Part shown: positions 10,901-23,075 of the stretch, one piece after another | How positions within the stretch are numbered: position 1 is the stretch's first letter | How the letters are laid out: each line of letters starts with the position of its first letter | Assembly (NCBI RefSeq): GCF_040712315.1 | Contig: NC_134013.1 | Span: 61,479,001-61,543,000 of the forward strand | Length of the DNA: 64,000 nucleotides | DNA from: Castanea sativa | Taxonomy: Eukaryota > Streptophyta > Magnoliopsida > Fagales > Fagaceae | Reading direction: 5' to 3' | The notes under the pieces: model-generated | The model's database searches: none | Told to the model about the DNA's origin: nothing | The model's input: only the letters and a program-made list of their open reading frames with translations | Position numbers and translations under genes: made by a program

Positions 10901-13900
10901 TGAACTGCACTTCATACTAAATTATAGCCTGTTGGAAGATCTCAAGATGATGTCTTATCTAACAACAGACTATCCAAGATCTGAAGTTTAGGTGTTTTTG
11001 TTTGTCCCTCAACTTATTATGTGTAAGAGTGCTACCTTGTCTTCTAAGAACTTATTCATGAAAGGTATAGAAATCATTGAAATATTATTCTGCTTAGGGT
11101 TTGTGAGAAAATTTGGTGGAGGGTACAAAGGACTGCATGTGCTCACTCTTTTCCTGACCATTTTGTATCTCATATGAACTCTGTAATCAATTCTTAATTT
11201 TAAATAATAATAGAGTTAAATGTTCTGCTGACTTCTGTCTCATGGATATTTTGGGTACTTGGCAGTGTCCTCTTCTCAATATAAGTTACTGTCCTCCATC
11301 AGAAGCTGTATTGTCAGATGGTAAAAGCTTGGTAAGGTCATCATTTTATTTTGAACTTTTTTATTTTACCCCTCATTAAAAACTAAAACTCAATCTTATA
11401 TTTTGATAATTAATTATTGTCTTGTATTCTCATTTTCTCTGCAGGTTGTTGTTGTTTATAATCCCTTAGGATGGAAGAGGGAGGAAGTAATACGAATTCC
11501 TGTGAGTGCTTCCTTTCTTAGTCTTTCTTACGTAATTGAATTTGAATATCTTTCACCAATGCTTCATAGCCAGCACTTGTTATCATGCTCCAAAATTAAA
11601 TTTGTTATCATATTGTTTAGATTTTCTTCATCCCTTGTTTATCTAATGGTAATTATCTACATGTAAGCTGCTTTGTCATAAGTTTAAACATTTTTTATTC
11701 ATTCTGATCTTTGGGCCTTTCTGATACTACTCCCTGCCACTTAGAGCACGCTGAATAGCATTGCTTTTAATGACTCTGCATAGCTTATGATGTGACCTTG
11801 TAATAATTTACAAATTACATAAAAACAAACCATTGTTTCAATATAATTAACATTATTTTATATGACTATCCAGATATCAAACTCTGAGATTGTCTTATAA
11901 TTATGTATGTGCTCACTTGCACAGACACTTACTACTCATCTACATAGAAAGGTAACCTCTTATTACCTAAAATGAGTGAACATATAGAAGAGTATGTGAA
12001 TCGTAAGATAAAAGCATGGTGGATGGAATGGAGAAGCACATCAAGATTATTATGTGGTTGTAGAATACCTATTATATTAAAGGGATAAGGCTACTTTAAG
12101 ACTTGTTATGTTCTATGCTACTAAAATGTTGGGCAATTAAGAAGTGACTTGTTCATAAAATTAGTGTAGCTGAAATGAGAATGTTTAGATAGATAAGTGG
12201 AAATATAAGGACAGATGGGATTTGTAACAAGGATATTTGCTTAATGATGGAGGTGGTCTCTATTGATGAAAAGATGAGGAATAGTTGCTTGAGATAGTTT
12301 GGTCATGTGTAGATGAGGGCAATTAATACACTACTGAGAAAGGGCAAGTTGATTCAAGTTGAGAGTGCAGAAATAGATAGAGAAATAACTAAAATAACAT
12401 TTAGAAGTGGTAAAAAAAGACATGTCAATTAAGGATGTTAAAAATAGTATGACTTCAAAAATAGAATATACATGGCCGACCTAGGACTAGCCCATTGATG
12501 ATTCATAGCCGACTCCAAAATTTTGGGACTAAGGCTTGATTGTGGTGGTTGTATTGTTATCAAAAAGCTCCTATCCTTTTGTTAGGGTTTGAATTTACAG
12601 AATACTTTATATAAGTCATTCAAATCTTTAAAAGAAAGAATTAACTTTACTTATAAATAGCTTACTGCAAATTGAACTTGCTACAGGTTTCTTCTGATAA
12701 GGTTTTTGTTCAAGATTCTGATGGGAGGGAAATTGAATCTCAGCTTCTACCTTTATCAAATGTGACTTTGAGCATAAGAAATTACTACGTTAAAGCATAT
12801 ATGGGTACATCCCCTAACGGATCACTTAAGTATTGGCTTGCCTTTTCAGCATCCGTACCTCCTCTTGGTTTCAGCACTTACATCGTCTCAAATGCGAAAC
12901 AGACAGGTTAGGCATATCTTTTCATTTACACTCATGTTCCTACAAACATATAACTATAAGGAAACAGTGGTACCAAGTTGCTGACATGAAATATTATTTC
13001 CGTCTTCCCACTTATTGAAATAAAGGTCCTAGTTCCACCATCTCAATGGTTTATACATCAGAAGGAAGCGCAAGTAATACCATAGAAGTTGGGCAAGGCA
13101 GTTTGAAGCTAATTTATACTGCAGATGAAGGAAAACTTACTCATTTTGTTAATAGCAGAAATCTGGTATGCTATATTGTAAAAGATACAGCTTCAGTGTT
13201 CTATTGTATTTTGTCCATGTGACTTATCTTTACCTTGGGATATGTTGAATCCCAATATGCTTTCAAGATTATGATCAAGTAATTAAACATGGAATATATA
13301 GTTTAACAATCTTCAATCATAGCCTTTCTCTGTATGTTCTAGAATGATGAACGTAATGCTTACATTTTGACAATCTTTTTCTCATTACTGAAGGTCACAG
13401 CATCTGCTGAGCAATCATACAGCTATTATTCTGGAAGTAATGGAACTGATAAAGATCCTCAGGTAGTCAAATCTGTATGCATCAAAGCTTAAATATGTCT
13501 TGTGAAACATCATTATTCCACTGTTATTATATTACTTGCATCAAAATTTCTGTTTGCTTCAAATTTTGAAAGAAAGTTGTAAGATTTATTACCATTTTAT
13601 AATTTTTCCTTTTGTTGAAGGCTTCTGGAGCATACGTCTTCCGCCCAAATGCTACATTTCTGGTTGAATCTGAACACCAGGTAATCATGTTCTTCAAAGA
13701 TCTTCCAAATCTTGTATTCATCAATAAATCTCTCTCACTATAAACTCATTGCTTACAAAAAATTGAGTGCCTGATTGCAAGGTAATATGCATATCTGTTC
13801 CAGGATCCTTTAACAGTTCTCAGGGGTCCAGTTTTGGATGAAGTACACCAACAAGTCAACCCATGGATATCTCAGGTTGTTTGCTTTTCGAAAGAACACA

Positions 13901-15564
13901 CAGACACACAGACACACAGAGGCACCAACTTTTGCACTGAACCTTACTTTTTCTAATGCAGTAATATAAACAAGATTAATTTGATTTTCTCATCCAGTAA
14001 AATTTTATTAATAAATCATTTACTTGATTCAAGAAAGCTTACTGAATGCATGTGTCAAGAACTTTGTGATGGTGTCACATGCATAAAGAGGCAGCTGCAT
14101 ATGTTTTGTGCTATAGTGATTGAGCTGAGAGAGAGAAACCAAAGCAACTGTTTATAGGTACTGTTGCTGTATTACCTCTGTTGGTGGAAATGTGACAAAG
14201 TAGGTTGAGGATACACATGGATGCATTTGGTGTTGGCCTAGGTTGTGCTGGATGTAATATTATGCACCAACTTCTATGGGGCCTCATTGAATTGAATTTT
14301 GGTGAGGGTCACAGGTGAGTGTTGTCAGACAGGAGAGGCTGACGATTATGAATAGATATCAGGATAGCCACCATTGAGAATGCTGTATGTGGGCATTGCT
14401 AATGAAAAGTCCATGTAGTGTGCTTCACCTGTGACCGAGTTTCTTTGCAATTTTGGAGGAATTGTGGAAATATGACATGTGAAGCAAACAATTGGATTTA
14501 ATTAGTCTTATTGAAATCCTTATTTTAGGTTTATCAGTGTCACTTCATGAAATAGATTGTGCTTTAAAAGAGGAAGCAGTGAGATCAAACAGTTCTATTA
14601 GATCCTGACGCGGTTATATTCTAATTTCCTGCTGAATCTCTTTTTGAACAATAACTTTATGCTGTGGAAGAATTTGTTGTCTCTCTCCCCCATCCCCTAA
14701 AAGAAAAGATTTTTTCCTTCTACTTCCATAATATTATGCTGGTTGTGTGGACAGATTACCAGAGTATTCAAGGGAAAAGAGCATGCTGAAGTTGAATTCA
14801 GTGTAAGTCAACTTCTCTTGTATATTGATTTATTTCAGCAATTACTTTTCCTCCCTTTTCTGGTTTGTTGAGATAGCATTTATGCAAAGTAGACATAGAA
14901 AAATAGAAGAAGAAATCACATAGGCAACACAAACAATTACATGGTTAGGCCTTAGGCCAATGCCCATGGGCAGTGGTAATGAGAAAGTTTCACTAATAAA
15001 ATAAGGAGATTACAAAGGTGGCACAAAAGGACTCTCACAAAGTCTAAACCCCAAAAACAGCCAAAGAGTTATCTTTCTCAAAAGAACACAAGAAGGGAAT
15101 CCTTTTTTTCTCTGAGCTAATGCTATGGCTTGAACCCTCTCTTTCAAACAACCAAGATATGTATGTAGGTGCTCCCTGTATCACTAAAGAAGACCAAATA
15201 GAATCAGCTACTAGAGGTCCAAATATTACTAGGGCTAGGTAAATAACATTAACCAAAAAGGCCTCTGAAACAACATGGTTATTGTATGTTTGATAAGTCA
15301 CTTTGCGGCTTTATTTGTTTACTTTATTTACATGAATTGTAGATTGGGCCTATACCTGCTGATGATGGGATTGGGAAAGAAATCACAACTCAAATCACAA
15401 CAACAATGAAGACCAATAAGACGTTCTACACTGATTCTAATGGACGTGATTTCATCAAAAGGGTATGGCAATACTTGCTAACTGTTGTTTCTTTAAGATT
15501 TAGCTGCATTACTTATGATTGGAACAATGTGAATGATTTCGACTGTTGTATCCTCTATGTTTTA

Positions 15565-15617
<53 letters not shown>

Positions 15618-18600
15618 TTATATTAATAAATGGCACCCCACCTGGGGGTGGGGAGTTGGGCATAACTCAAATAAGACAACTTAACGGTTATCATTAAGGA
15701 TGAAAATTTGAATGGGGATATTTTGGATAAGAAACATATATGATATGCTTCATTAAAAAATTGCACTCAGGGTATTAATTATAGTATTGACTTTCATTTC
15801 AAGGTTTGACCTCATACTTCTAATTGATTTGCAGGTTCGGGATTTCAGGACAGACTGGAACCTGCAAGTGAACCAACCAGTCGCTGGAAATTATTATCCT
15901 GTATGTTTTTCTTTTGCATGAAATATTTTGGCAACTATTCTTTTAAAAGATATAAAATTTTAGGAGCTTTTTTAATGTATGTGAATTCTTATATTCATAT
16001 TCCAACTTTTTCTCTGCTTTTCCAATCTTTATACATTCATGCGTCTTTCCAGATACACACACCACATTTTTTCCCCTCCCTCTTCTTGAACAGAAAATAT
16101 ATCATTTTGATACAAGTGGTGTCTTAAATTAATGCTATTAGTTTCTTCTTTAAGAAAAAATTCTTTCTCAAATGTGATGTCTAGCACTCTCCACAATGTC
16201 CTGCATATCAAGGAAAATTTGTTAATTGAAAGAAGTATCAATTGAAAAATGTTTCGTTGGGTATATTCTACTGTTAAGTGTTGACATTGCTTCATGGCAC
16301 TCAGATGCTGTCTGGGAAGCCCCAAAAGCTAGTCAGTTACCACCAACAGTTTAAAGTTTTATGTTGCATATAAAGCATGTTAAGTTGTACAGTGGTTCAC
16401 AGTGTCCCTTGCATATAAAGCCTGTTAAGTTGTACAGTTGTTCACTTTGTCCCTAAAAAAGGCATTATATGGAAACTAGAAACAAGTCTGCCTGGACACA
16501 CCAAATCCACACCCAATTTCCACCAAATCCACATCCAATTTCACAACAGGTTTGGGTGTCAACTTGTGATTGGATTACATCACTTACATATGAAACTACC
16601 ATTGGTACTTAGTGAAAAAGTGGATTTGGGTGAACCAATTATAAGTTGACACTAAAGCATATTGTGGATTTGGGTATGAGTTTGGGTGTTTCCCTAGAGT
16701 TTTCCAGAAACTAAAGGCAAGCCAACTTTTAGAAGCTCTTGCTTACTGGCCTTTTAAGGGGTATTGGGTTTAAAGATGCCAAGCCTCTTTTGAAAGCATT
16801 CAAGGAGATATCTCTTAGCATTCATCGTCAAGCATATTTGTAATGAATTCATTTTCTATGTTGTTCATTTTTATTTTAATAATTCTTTTGCTTAGCAAAT
16901 CTTTTTCTTAGCCAATCTTTTTCTTTTACCTTTACTCCATTGCTTCAGATCAATCTTGGAATTTATGTACAAGATAGCAGCATGGAACTCTCAATACTGG
17001 TGGACCGTTCAGTGGGAGGAACTAGCTTAGTGGATGGTCAAATAGAGTTGATGCTGCATAGGTTTCTTATATCTCTCACTGCTTTCTATGATAATCAATT
17101 ATTATGTACTTTGATTCTGTTTTTATCCATTTCACTTGTATAAAGAGAATTTCTTGTTCCTTCATGATCTCTGATGTGCTTCTCTGTTTCATAGGAGGTT
17201 GCTTCATGATGATTCAAGAGGTGTTGGTGAGGCATTAAATGAAACAGTTTGTGTTCTAGCTAAATGTGAAGGTTTAACTGTAAGCATCCTTTTCTCAAAA
17301 AAAAAAAAAAAAACTGTAAGCATCCCTTACCATGTCACATACAAGCACGTGTTGTTCTATCGTTACTATTTTTCTACCTGATCATGTGGTCAGTTTTCAA
17401 ATATTCAAGAAGATCATATGATGTACATATATAATTTGGCTTCTGGCTGTCTCTAAGAGCCATTGCCCTCAAGGCTTTTTAACTTATTAAACCTATTCTT
17501 CTTCTTTTTTACTGCTGCCTTGTTACTAAAAATCAAACTTATTTTTTAATTTATTGTCCTTTATTTGATGATAGACCATCAGATTATGGTTGCTTTTTTG
17601 CTAAAGTAGACATTAACATTATTTAAAGGCGCTGTAATAGAGATTGAGTGTAAACCCATATTATGACCTTGCTATTTCTCTTTTTACTGCAGCTGTCACC
17701 TCTTATTGTCTATGGCTATATTGCAGGTCCAAGGAAAATTTTATCTCAAAATTGATAATATAGGAGAAGGTGCCAAGTGGCGTCGCACAGTTGGCCAGGA
17801 GATTTATTCTCCACTTCTCTTGGCTTTCACAGAGCAGGTGAATGAAAAATCTTGACATTGACTTGTTGCCATGGGGTCACAATGCTCAGGTGATTAATTT
17901 TCCTTTTTGCAGGATGGAAATAATTGGATAAATTCCCATGTACCTACTTTCTCAGCAATTGATCCTTCCTATGCTTTACCAAACAACATTGCTGTGATAA
18001 CCCTCCAGGTAATGGGTAAATTCCTTATGAACATTTCTTCTAAGTTGGGCCCCGTTAATGTTAATGAGGACGGGGTGATTACAAATTTTTTTTTTTTTCT
18101 TGATATTGCAGGAACTTGCAAATGGAAAAGTGCTTCTTCGGTTGGCTCACTTGTATGAGGTGTGCTTATCTGCTTATAAGGCTAAAAGTGGTCATTCTGG
18201 ATACCAACTCAAAAGTTTATTAAAAAAAAAATACCAACTTTAAAGATTTGTATGGGCTACCCTTAGCCTTAACTATTTTGAAGTACAAATTCAAGAAACT
18301 GGTTTGCTTTTTAGGTTGCTTTATCACATTGCTCTTCATGTAGGTTGTGTGTGTTGTGGAATGAGTCAGGACATACATTCTCATGCAAACTGTGATTGGC
18401 TGTTGGTTTCTTTTTCTCCAACTTTGTTTCTTTCTCATGCTTGTTTAATTATGTAGCCTGTCAATGTGTGATGGGTGCATGAATCTACTATCTTCTTGTT
18501 TATCTTGCCATGGTCAAAATTTTTTCATCCATTCCCAAAATCTTTCTACAGTTTCTTTCTACTTCTTTGAGAACTGTTTTGCAATTTACTGTTGAGTATT

Positions 18601-19282
18601 TTTGAATCGGATATTGCTGGAAATGGAGGTAGTCGTTGCAATCTACAATGATCTTACCAGTGTAGCAGTGTTGCACTATGAATCAGTTGCTTTCAAAATG
18701 CCTGAGTCCTGCTCTAGAAGGCATTTGTCTATTGTCTTATGTGCCAACTTGAATATCATCTGAGAAGAGTTTCTAACAAGCGACCGATATATTTTAAGCA
18801 TTACTCTTAAGCTGATTTATCAATTATTGCCCTTTGGTTTACATATATACATCAATCAATATATATTCTAAACTCGACTTGGTTGCTCTTTGATGTGTGC
18901 AAAGATTGGAGAGGACAAGGACTATTCAGTAATGGCGAGTGTGGATTTGAAGAAGCTGTTTCCAAAGAAGGAGGTAAGAACAATAAGTACTTGACTAAAC
19001 TGCTCTTATCATTGGCAAATATGTTGTTAAATTGTAATTTTTAGTTTCATTCCATATTCTTTGCAGATAAGTAAAGTCACAGAGGTGAGTTTGTCTGCCA
19101 ATCAAGAAAGATCTGAGATGGAGAATAAAAGGTTAGTCTGGGAAGTAGAAGGCCCTGCCGAAGAATCCAAGGTGGTAAGGGGAGGGCCTGTAGATCCAGT
19201 AAAGCTAGTGGTGGAACTTGCCCCAATGGAAATTCGGACTTTCTTAATTGACTTCGATTATCTCCAAATGTTTGGTTCTTGA
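7903..19282 (+). CDS. GH38 alpha-mannosidase, paralogue 1 (29 exons, 1012 aa)
   Basis: Exons: 7903-8097, 8190-8273, 8394-8482, 8587-8761, 8954-9073, 9204-9287, 9376-9447, 9696-9809, 9949-10049, 10131-10224, 10317-10484, 10582-10668, 11266-11331, 11445-11501, 12687-12906, 13026-13165, 13394-13462, 13621-13680, 13804-13875, 14755-14802, 15343-15462, 15835-15900, 16949-17061, 17195-17279, 17727-17837, 17913-18008, 18112-18159, 18905-18973, 19067-19282. The sum is 3039 bp with no internal stop. Residues 1-18 are a hydrophobic signal peptide. GH38 hallmarks: [12 protein letters not shown] with predicted zinc ligands H44 and D46; QIDPFGHS with nucleophile D166; HHDAVSGT around 406-412 with H407 as zinc ligand. 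The length matches plant vacuolar/apoplastic class II alpha-mannosidases (about 1020 aa), which remove mannose from N-glycans. Intron 12 uses a GC donor; all others are GT-AG. The closest relative in the window is the gene at 44997. Confidence 0.93.
10669..11265 (+). other. GC-AG intron 12 of mannosidase 1
   Basis: The exon ends TTTCAGCAG and the intron begins GCAATA, whereas paralogue 2 has CAACAG followed by GTAAAG at the same place. Joining to TGTCCTCTTCTC at 11266 restores the conserved [11 protein letters not shown]. The donor departs from the GC-intron consensus AG|GCAAGT at the last two positions, so splicing may be inefficient. Retention would add about 43 residues and then a stop. 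Confidence 0.75.
11950..12560 (+). mobile_element. RTE-type LINE 3' relic in intron 14 of mannosidase 1
   Basis: The plus strand shows, with stops, the typical RTE reverse-transcriptase tail: a weakened LYG-ECWA-like block near 12100-12130, MRMFR-ISGN at about 12178-12210, VSIDEKMR near 12260, and FGHV near 12300. The 3' end carries the family's ATTTTGGGACTAAGGCTTGA near 12520 and a GTGGTGGTTGT-like tail. Same strand as the gene. It accounts for about half of this 1185 bp intron. Confidence 0.7.
15562..15612. repeat. (TC)n-(TA)n compound microsatellite, intron 21
   Basis: A run of TC dinucleotides is followed directly by about 16 TA units in an intron of mannosidase 1. It is likely to be length-variable. 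Confidence 0.9.
16366..16455. repeat. Two 45 bp tandem repeats, intron 22 of mannosidase 1
   Basis: Unit 1 is 16366-16410 and unit 2 is 16411-16455. Both begin GCATATAAAGC, share GTTAAGTTGTACAGT and end TGTCCCT, with about five mismatches. No function is evident. Confidence 0.85.
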
Positions 19283-20045
19283 AAGAGAAGCATAGGTCTT
19301 AGTTGCATTTTGGTTTAAGGTGAACTCTTTGCTAAGCTTCACTTCTGTATGTACTATTGTCAATGTGGAAATATCTCTGTACAGTACCCATAATTTCAAA
19401 AAAAAAAAAACAAAAACAAAAAAAAAAACAAACAAACAAACAGAACTGATAATCAGTTTTTATATTATTGTTATTCATTAGCAGCTGAAATTGAAATATC
19501 ATTCAATTTGTCAGCACCAGAAAATGCCTGTTTGACCCTTGTGTGTAGTTGATATCTCAATAAGAGCAAGAGGCCAGCACCCAGGTACCACATAACCACT
19601 ATTTTTGTGCAAGAGTAATTCTAGGGCTACACTATTTTTTATAATTATCCTATGTGATATGAAAGCTTGGATTTTTGTGAAAACCCAAGAGCTTGTTTAG
19701 ACCCCCAATTAAAAATTACGGTGTAATTTCTTTTACTCTAACTTATCTAAGTGCGGAATAAGAGTAAATGAAGCGCAATCAACATATTTACTCTAGTGCA
19801 TACACATGAACAACAAACAATAAAAGTAAGACACAAGAGTAAGGGAAGAGAGATGCAAACACAAGATAACACCAAGACGTGTTATCAAAGAGGAAACCGA
19901 AGAACTTGACAAAAAACCCCTTCGTGACCCTCCAAGCTTAGTTTACCCAATATACTTGAGCCCTATAGGCTCCTGCTACCAACGGAATTCTCAAAATCTT
20001 GTCTTGCTAGCTTTTTGGATCTTGCAATACGTCTAATTGTATTCG
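19283..20045. other. 3' flank of mannosidase 1
   Basis: Contains the expected 3' UTR of the mannosidase gene and an A-rich tract at 19400-19440. Position 19850-20040 resembles dispersed repeat sequence rather than a gene. No further coding exon is seen. Confidence 0.4.
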
Positions 20046-20573
20046 TCAAGCCTCATCGGCTTCTCTTAGCAAATTCCCAAAGTTTCTCAAACTCCAAAAC
20101 ATTCTCTGCACTCTGAATATGTATGAGTTGTGTTTGGGTACAAATCTCTTCTCAAGGTATGACAATGAGAGAGGGAAGGAGAAACGGCTATAATGATTTC
20201 TCGCTAAATTACGTTTTGCCACGTCAGTGCTTCCTAGCTTGCAACTCACCATCAGTATTCTGTAGAACATGTATGTCATACGTGGACTGGTCATACGATT
20301 GTCTGCGACAAACATAAAAGGAATTAAAACAATAACCTTTACGTTTGAATATTGGCCACCGAATTGATACATTTTAGTGATGATCATACAGTGCACTTTG
20401 TGCTGTATAGAGCGTGATGTTGAAGCGTGTTGGTAGTTGATTAGGGGGCCATTAGGCAGGGCGTTAATGAATTGTTGTGGTCTTATAGCGTATGCATTCA
20501 GTTGCAAATTCCTTTCATCAGCCAGTGTGAACCTCTTTTGATATAATTCTTCCCAATCATCGTTGTTAGCCAT
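20046..20573 (-). CDS. Unrecognised 175 aa open frame, probably transposon-derived
   Basis: The frame starts with ATG at 20573 (MANNDDWEELYQKRF...) and stops at 20046. I do not recognise the protein. A TATATATAAT-like box on the same strand lies near 20632-20643, about 60-70 bases upstream. The first ~65 residues have a counterpart in the duplicate at about 22330-22076, where the initiating ATG has become AAG, so the two copies decay differently. The C-terminal half (20045-20220) is not shared and looks like unrelated repeat sequence read in frame. This may be a captured or viral-like fragment, or simply a chance frame in an element. A real host gene is unlikely. Confidence 0.25.
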   Translation of the reverse strand: MANNDDWEELYQKRFTLADERNLQLNAYAIRPQQFINALPNGPLINYQHASTSRSIQHKVHCMIITKMYQFGGQYSNVKVIVLIPFMFVADNRMTSPRMTYMFYRILMVSCKLGSTDVAKRNLARNHYSRFSFPLSLSYLEKRFVPKHNSYIFRVQRMFWSLRNFGNLLREADEA

Positions 20574-21345
20574 GTTGGTGTTGGTGTGCAGGTGGGGTGG
20601 TGTTGGTGCGGGTTGTATGTTGTGCAGCTTGCGCTATATATAATAGATAGGAGATGAGGAGTTTGCTGGCAATTCTGCATCTCCACGATACATCCATTGC
20701 CGAAAATGTGTAGCATGACAAAGCCATTTTAGATCTAAATTGAAAAAAATGAGAATTGTATGTCCTTTTATAGGGAAATTAAAAAAAAAAAAAAAAAGCA
20801 CAAATACACTTTTGATTCCTACATTTTGGGCTAATCCTTGTTTTGGTCCCTAAATTGATTTTGCTTCTAAGTAGTCCCTAAAATCAGAAAATCGATTCTA
20901 TTTTGGTCTCTACCATCAACCCAGTAATAGAAAATACATATGTGACAGACAGAATACCTGTTTGCTGATGTGGCTAATAAAATACTAATAATAAAATATT
21001 TTATTTGAAATTTTTTAAATGCCACATCAAGATTTTAATTGAAAAAAATGCTACGTTAGAAAATTAAAAAAAAAAAAAAGTAAATCAATTTTTTTTAAAA
21101 AAAACCTTGAATCTAATTTAAAATAAAATCATTTCTTAAAAAATAAAAAATCATTATCTTTTTAATTCTTTTTGTTTTTGTTTTTATCTTTTTAGTTCTA
21201 ATTATTTTTTTTAATATTAAAAAAAAAAAAAAACCTAAATCTTTTTAATAAAATCATTCTTTTTAAAAATCATTATATTTTTAATAAAAAATCACTCGCT
21301 AACACTATTCTCAAATTCTCTCTCTCTCTCTCTCTCTCTCTCCTA
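20228..21345. repeat. Copy 1 of a ~1.1 kb direct repeat
   Basis: It matches 21961-23075 almost base for base over its first ~570 bases and then more loosely. The second half begins with the same terminal sequence as the Mutator-like element at 22541. The repeat offset is about 1733 bp, which suggests a local duplication of an already composite transposon region. Confidence 0.85.
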
Positions 21346-21620
21346 GATCTTTTTAATAAAGTTATAGTGCTTCTACAGTTCTTACTCACACACTTACCCA
21401 CACACCTAACCACTCTCCTCAGAAAGTTCTTCCCATAACTCCTAAGAAAATTGTTACTCAAAAAATAAAAAATAAAACTCATAAGAAAACGCACCCACTC
21501 CACATCTGAAATCACTCTCCTCTCCTCTCCTCTTTCCAAAAAAAAAAAGAAATCTTCTTCTCTCTCTGTTCGATCAACCCATGGAATCTGACCGGTTATT
21601 TCAAAAAAAAAAAAAAAAAA

Positions 21621-21700
21621 CCCATGGAAAACTACTCCTTCAAAATCAGGACCTTCACTTCATACATTGATTCCGGCAAATCCACACCGCGTCTTGCACC
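21621..21700 (+). pseudogene. Possible captured gene 5' end
   Basis: A frame from ATG at 21624 reads MENYSFKIRTFTSYIDSGK, with codon use and composition unlike the surrounding A/T homopolymers, then runs into a T tract. It sits inside the composite Mutator-like region, where capture of host gene pieces is common. I do not recognise the parent gene. Confidence 0.3.
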
Positions 21701-21711
21701 TTTTTTTTTTT

Positions 21712-21960
21712 GTTGAAATTTTGGCTAGAATTGGCCAGTTCGGTGCCAGTATCGGTGGTTGCCGCCGATACAGACTGATTCGGTGCGGATCGATCCGATT
21801 TCGTGCGCGTCAGCTCGAGTCTGCGCCCACGTCGGCATGAGTCATGAAAGGAAAAAAGAGAGAGAAGAAAGCTGGACGCGGCACAGACGCGCAGGCAACA
21901 GCAGCGTCCCTCTTGTGTCGGGCCGCGTCGGTTGTGGGTGCGGTTGGCGTTTTGCAGCGT
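21712..21960. mobile_element. GC-rich insertion fragment between the two repeat copies
   Basis: A compositional island (CG-rich, many CGCGTC/CGGTGC words) that is absent from the neighbouring repeat copies. From about 21715 it reads TTTTGGCTAGAATTGGCCAG then TTCGGTGCCAGTATCGGTGG. This is reminiscent of dispersed elements in tree genomes, but the family could not be named. Confidence 0.4.
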
Positions 21961-23075
21961 TTGTGCTTCCTAGCTTGCAACTCACTATCCAGTATTCAGT
22001 AGAACACGTATGTCATACGTGGACTGGTCATACGATTGACTATGACAAACATAAAAGGAATTAAAACAATAACCTTTACGTTTGAATATTGGCCACCGAA
22101 TTGATACATTTCAGTGATGAGCATTGCACCTTGATGATCATACAATGCACCTTGTGCTGTATATAGCGTGATGTTGAAGCGTGTTGGTAGTTGATTAGGG
22201 GGCCATTAGGCAGGGCGTTAATGAATTGTTGTGGTCTTATAGCGTATGGATTCAGTTGCAAATTCCTTTCATCGGCTAGTGTGAACCTCTTTTGATATAA
22301 TTCTTCCCAACCATCGTCGTTAGCCTTGTTGGTGTTGGTGTGAAGGTGGGGTGGTGTTGGTGCGGGTTGTATGTTGCGCAGCCTGTGCTATATATAATAG
22401 ATAGGAGATGAGGAGTTTGCTAGCAATTTTGCATCTCCACAATGCATCCATTGCCGAAAATGTGTAGCATGACAAAGTCATTTCAGATCTAAACTGAAAA
22501 ATGAGAATTTTATGTCCTTTTATAGGTAAATAAAAAATAAAAGCGAAAGTACACTTTTGATTCCTACATTCTGGGTCAATTCTCGTTTTGGTTCCTAAAT
22601 TGATTTTGCTTCTAAGTAGTCCCTAAAATCAGAAAATCAATTCTATTTTGGTCTCTACCATCAACCCAATAATATAAAATACATATGTGATAGACGGAAT
22701 GACTGTTTGCAGATATGGCTAATAAAATACTAATAATAAAATATTTTATTTGAAATTTTTAAATGCCACGTCATGATTTTAATTTAATAAAAAAAAGCTA
22801 CGTTAGAAAATTTTAAGAAAAAAGTAAATCAATTTTTTTTAAAAAAAACCTTAAATCTAATTTAAACTAAAATCATTTCTTAAGAAATAAAAAATCATTA
22901 TCTTTTTAATTCTTTTTGTTTTTGTTTTTATCTTTTTAATTCTAATTCTTTGTGTTTTTATATTAAAAAAAAAAATCAAAAACCCAGATCTTTTTAATAA
23001 AATCTTTTTTTTTTAAATCATTATCTTTTTAATAAAAAATCACTCTCTAACACTATTCTCAAATTCTCTCTCTCT
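21961..23075. repeat. Copy 2 of the ~1.1 kb direct repeat
   Basis: Starts GTGCTTCCTAGCTTGCAACT like copy 1 and keeps colinear identity through the terminal sequence of the Mutator-like element at 22541. The copies diverge after the CT-rich tract near 23070. Confidence 0.85.
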
